A stretch of DNA of 64,000 nucleotides from Candidatus Melainabacteria bacterium (GTDB lineage Bacteria; Cyanobacteriota; Vampirovibrionia; Obscuribacterales; Obscuribacteraceae), in assembly GCA_016212515.1 (NCBI GenBank), contig JACRFZ010000054.1, positions 1 through 64,000 of the forward strand. Direction: 5' to 3'. The translations under genes and the position numbers were made by a program. The notes below the pieces were generated by a model. It was not told the DNA's origin, made no database searches, and saw nothing but the letters and a program-made list of their open reading frames with translations. Positions 61,140 to 64,000 of the stretch are shown piece after piece (the first letter of the stretch is position 1; the number at the start of each line of letters is the position of its first letter).

Positions 61140-62867
61140 TTACTTGAGCAGAACTTCTCCGGTACCGGTGGTGTTGCCGTGCTGGATGCCCTTTACGTCT
61201 TGCCAGTTCCAGCCGGCTCTAGACACCACCTGGTGGCGCCTGAAGCTTTCGCGGCTGTCGGGATGATCGCCGCGGAAGTGACCGCCGCGAGATTCGCATC
61301 TGTTGAGAGCGGCTGTGGCGATAAGGTCTGCCACTAGAAGCATATTGGCTGCTTCGTATTCTTTTGCAGTCTGGGGATGACCCTTTGGATGTTCATGGTG
61401 CATGAGTGCACCGGCTTGCTCTTTATGCAGGCGGGCCAGCAGTTTCTTGAGCCCAGTGCCCGTGCGCACCAGACCGGCAAACCTGTACATGTTTGTTTTG
61501 ACCGCAGCAATGTCGGAGGGCACCGCTAGATTTTTCGGCTCGCAGTCGGCATCGAAGTCTTGGGTGTCGATTTCCGCCGGGCTCAGTGGTTTGAAGTTCT
61601 TGGTTATGTCTGCCGCTACCGCCGAGCCTGATACGCCCGCTTCAAGGAGGGAATTGCTTGCCAGCCTGTTGGCACCATGAAGACCTGTGGAAGCGCATTC
61701 ACCTATCGCGTAGAGTCTGTCTACAGTGGTGCGGCCCGACACTTCGGCGACTATGCCGCCCATAAAGTAGTGGGCGGCGGGACAAATTGGTACAGGTTCT
61801 GTAGCCGGGTCGATACCATGGCTCTTGCAGAACGCCACAATGGCTGGAAAGCGTGCTTCCAGGTGCTTACCGATCGGTCGCATATCTAGACCGACGGCAC
61901 TTAAATCTTGTTCGATCATAATGCTGTGGATGGCCCGGGCGACGATGTCGCGGGTGGCAAGCTCGGCGTCTTTATGGAAGCGCGGCATGAAGCGATGCCC
62001 TTTGCTATCTAGAAGAACGGCTCCTTCGCCTCGCACTGCCTCTGAGATGAGAAAAGCCGGTGCACCGGGCAGACAAAGTGCGGTGGGGTGGAATTGCACG
62101 AATTCCATGTCGCGCAGCAGGGCTCCGGCTCTATAAGCGAGGGCGATACCGTCGCCGGTGGCTACCAGGGGATTGGTGGTGCGCTCGAAAATTTGACCGA
62201 TGCCGCCGGTGGCAAGCACCGTATAGGCGGCTATCACTTTGGTAGTATCGGTGGTGGCTGCTCTGGTAATCTGATCGATGGTTGCTCCGCCAGCGCCGGC
62301 CTCGTCTGCACCTGCTTGGTCTGTGCAATCTAGCAGGGTGGCACCATAAACAGTGCCGTCTTTGACGAGCAGTTCGCTGGCAAAGGCGTATTCTAAAATG
62401 GTCAACGTTTTGCCGCGGGCGGCTTTCTCTTTCAGCTTGGCAATGAGGGCTGAGGTAATGGCTCTACCGGTGGTGTCTTTGCGATGTACCACCCGGGCCC
62501 TGGAGTGGCCACCTTCTCTAGTGGCAGCTAAACCACCGCAAGCCTTTCTGTCGAACTCTACGCCTAGCTCTACAAGCTTGGTTATGAGAGCGGCTCCGGC
62601 TTCTATGATTTCTCTGGCTACTCCTTTGTCGCAGAGTCCGGCACCCGAAATTACCGTATCTTCCAGATGGGCATCGGGATGATCCAGCGAGCCTGCCAGC
62701 ACTGCCGCCACGCCGCCCTGGGCGTAGCTGCTGTTAGATTCGGAAAGTGCACCCTTGCAGGCCAGTACGACCCTGAGACCGGTGCGGCTCAGTTCGAGAG
62801 CGGCAAGCAGCCCGGCTAAGCCGGAACCCAGCACAAGAACGTCTGTTTCTATCGTTCTCGGGTGCAT
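61140..62867 (-). CDS. nadB: L-aspartate oxidase
   Basis: This flavoenzyme oxidises L-aspartate to iminoaspartate, the first step of de novo NAD synthesis. The 575-residue protein has the FAD-binding VLGSGLAGLLAALEL (12-26), ESNSSYAQGGVAAVL, RVVHRKDTTGRAITSAL and the C-terminal block YFMGGIVAEVSGRTTVDRLYAIGECASTGLHGANRLASNSLLE. A ten-residue-longer insert rich in A and G (EAGAGGATIDQ, about 185) is present. It follows nadA by 91 bp. Confidence 0.95.
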   Translation of the reverse strand: MHPRTIETDVLVLGSGLAGLLAALELSRTGLRVVLACKGALSESNSSYAQGGVAAVLAGSLDHPDAHLEDTVISGAGLCDKGVAREIIEAGAALITKLVELGVEFDRKACGGLAATREGGHSRARVVHRKDTTGRAITSALIAKLKEKAARGKTLTILEYAFASELLVKDGTVYGATLLDCTDQAGADEAGAGGATIDQITRAATTDTTKVIAAYTVLATGGIGQIFERTTNPLVATGDGIALAYRAGALLRDMEFVQFHPTALCLPGAPAFLISEAVRGEGAVLLDSKGHRFMPRFHKDAELATRDIVARAIHSIMIEQDLSAVGLDMRPIGKHLEARFPAIVAFCKSHGIDPATEPVPICPAAHYFMGGIVAEVSGRTTVDRLYAIGECASTGLHGANRLASNSLLEAGVSGSAVAADITKNFKPLSPAEIDTQDFDADCEPKNLAVPSDIAAVKTNMYRFAGLVRTGTGLKKLLARLHKEQAGALMHHEHPKGHPQTAKEYEAANMLLVADLIATAALNRCESRGGHFRGDHPDSRESFRRHQVVSRAGWNWQDVKGIQHGNTTGTGEVLLK

Positions 62868-62958
62868 TTTTGACCTCCCTTTTTCTTCGTTGATCTTGCT
62901 CTTTTGTATGGAGCAAGCAACTTATTTTCGTCTAACTTGACTGTGCTTTCTAAAGGGT

Positions 62959-63957
62959 TCAGAAAATCGAAATCATGCGCTCAATCGACTTGAGCGCTTT
63001 CACTCTTACATCTTCCGGCACGGTTACGTGATAGACGTCTTCTGCCAGTGCATGGTGCAGGTTTTCGACGGTTATCATTTTCATGAACTTGCAGCTCATC
63101 TCATCTGAGATGGGCAAGAATTGCTTGTCGGGGTTTTGCTTTTGCAGTCGGTGCAGAATGCCTATTTCAGTGGCTACCACAAACTTGCTGCAGGACGATT
63201 TACTGGCTTGCGTAATCATGCCTTCGGTAGATGCCACCTGCAATCTGCTGTCGTTGCCGCCCCGCGCTACTTTGTCGAGATAGGGCGTCAGGCAGCCGCA
63301 TTCGGGGTGAATGAGCAATTCGGCATCGGGGTGCTCTTTCAGTTTGGCTTCCACTGCACTGGGGTGCACACCGGCGTGAACGTGGCATTCGCCCATCCAG
63401 ATATGCATGTTCTTGCGCCCGGTCACCTTTTGTACCCAGGAGCCCAGGAACTGGTCCGGTAGGAAGAGTATTTCTTTTTCGGCGGGGATGGATTCCACTA
63501 CTTTCAGGGCATTGCCGGAGGTGCAGCAGTAATCGGTTTCAGCTTTCAGTTCAGCGGTGGTGTTGACATAAGAGACCACTACAGCGTCTGGGTGTTCGGC
63601 TTTCCAGGCGCGCAGCTCGTCAATATTGATAGAGGAAGCGAGGGAGCAGCCGGCATCCAGATTAGGAATCAGCACCCTCTTGTCGGGGCAGAGAATGGCG
63701 GCAGTTTCTGCCATAAAGTGTACGCCGCAGAAGACGATTGTTTTGGCTGAGGTTTTGGCTGCTTGCTGCGAGAGCCCCAGAGAGTCGCCCACAAAGTCAG
63801 CCAGGTCTTGAATCTCGGGAATTTGATAGTTGTGCGCCAGGATAACGGCGTTGCGCTTCTCTTTCATTTCGCCGATCTCTTTGATCATGCGTGCCAGGTT
63901 GCCTTTGCTGGCATCGATGGAGACTGGTATTTGCGAATCTTTGGTGATGGCGGTCAT
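62959..63957 (-). CDS. nadA: quinolinate synthase
   Basis: NadA condenses iminoaspartate with dihydroxyacetone phosphate to quinolinate using a [4Fe-4S] cluster. The 332-residue protein shows the three cluster cysteines: in IVFCGVHFMAETAAIL, in TDYCCTSGNA and in HPECGCLTPYLDK. AHNYQIPEIQDLADFVGDSLGLSQQA near the N-terminus is typical. It is the first gene of the nadA-nadB-PRTase-like set. Confidence 0.96.
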   Translation of the reverse strand: MTAITKDSQIPVSIDASKGNLARMIKEIGEMKEKRNAVILAHNYQIPEIQDLADFVGDSLGLSQQAAKTSAKTIVFCGVHFMAETAAILCPDKRVLIPNLDAGCSLASSINIDELRAWKAEHPDAVVVSYVNTTAELKAETDYCCTSGNALKVVESIPAEKEILFLPDQFLGSWVQKVTGRKNMHIWMGECHVHAGVHPSAVEAKLKEHPDAELLIHPECGCLTPYLDKVARGGNDSRLQVASTEGMITQASKSSCSKFVVATEIGILHRLQKQNPDKQFLPISDEMSCKFMKMITVENLHHALAEDVYHVTVPEDVRVKALKSIERMISIF

Positions 63958-64000
63958 GGGTTTTACCTGGGATGCGAGTTTCTGTTCGGATTTGATCTTT

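Overview
What it is. The window is a bacterial chromosome segment of about 50-55% G+C (estimated by eye). A core biosynthetic cluster (quinolinate synthase nadA, L-aspartate oxidase nadB), an apolipoprotein N-acyltransferase with a full E-K-C triad, and polytopic envelope proteins indicate a Gram-negative-type envelope. Very long low-complexity inserts in membrane proteins, several secreted TPR/HEAT proteins and many lineage-specific proteins of unknown function would fit an environmental lineage such as the non-photosynthetic Cyanobacteria-related Melainabacteria/Obscuribacterales. That placement is only an inference; no rRNA or marker gene is present to prove it.

Layout. (1) 1-4.3 kb: a minus-strand type IV restriction cluster, mrr-mcrB-mcrC. 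(2) 4.35-39.85 kb: an integrative mobilizable element (IME). A 20-bp direct repeat marks both ends (4350-4369 and 39829-39848). A perfect 26-bp subterminal repeat (4508-4533 and 39717-39742) lies inside each end and looks like integrase arm sites. The tyrosine integrase sits at the left end, and the right end carries the 3' half of a tRNA-Leu(UAG) with its terminator. The IME backbone, on the minus strand, is a coupling ATPase, a relaxase, a ribbon-helix-helix accessory protein, excisionase-like HTH proteins, a RadC-like protein, a GP88-like protein, SSB and a membrane J-domain protein. I see no type IV secretion genes, so it would be mobilized rather than self-transmissible.

The IME cargo is largely defence-like. 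Next to the integrase are a HEPN-like protein, a trypsin-like protease tail-to-tail with a zinc-ribbon/PD-(D/E)xK protein, a Fic protein, a BrnT-like toxin-antitoxin pair and a 1420-aa Avs-like STAND NTPase with an N-terminal nuclease. At the right end are an XRE/ImmA pair, an orphan 589-aa protein and a complete type I restriction-modification operon (hsdM-hsdS-hsdR).

(3) 39.9-64 kb: chromosomal genes. These include an O-antigen-ligase-like protein, lnt, two large membrane proteins, an RDD protein, several secreted or membrane unknowns, a GNAT acetyltransferase, a DUF2252 protein and the nadA-nadB cluster. A second small island at 49.6-51.4 kb holds an AbiEi-like/Fic fusion abutting a decayed mcrC fragment.

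Points that deserve most attention: the protease plus zinc-ribbon nuclease pair (7.2-10.7 kb); the half tRNA and attachment architecture; a 28-codon poly-glutamine ORF that overlaps the stop of one gene and the start of the next (59.3 kb); a type I phosphoribosyltransferase-like gene where nadC is usually found (60.3 kb); and the mcrC remnant joined exactly at a Fic stop codon (49.8 kb).
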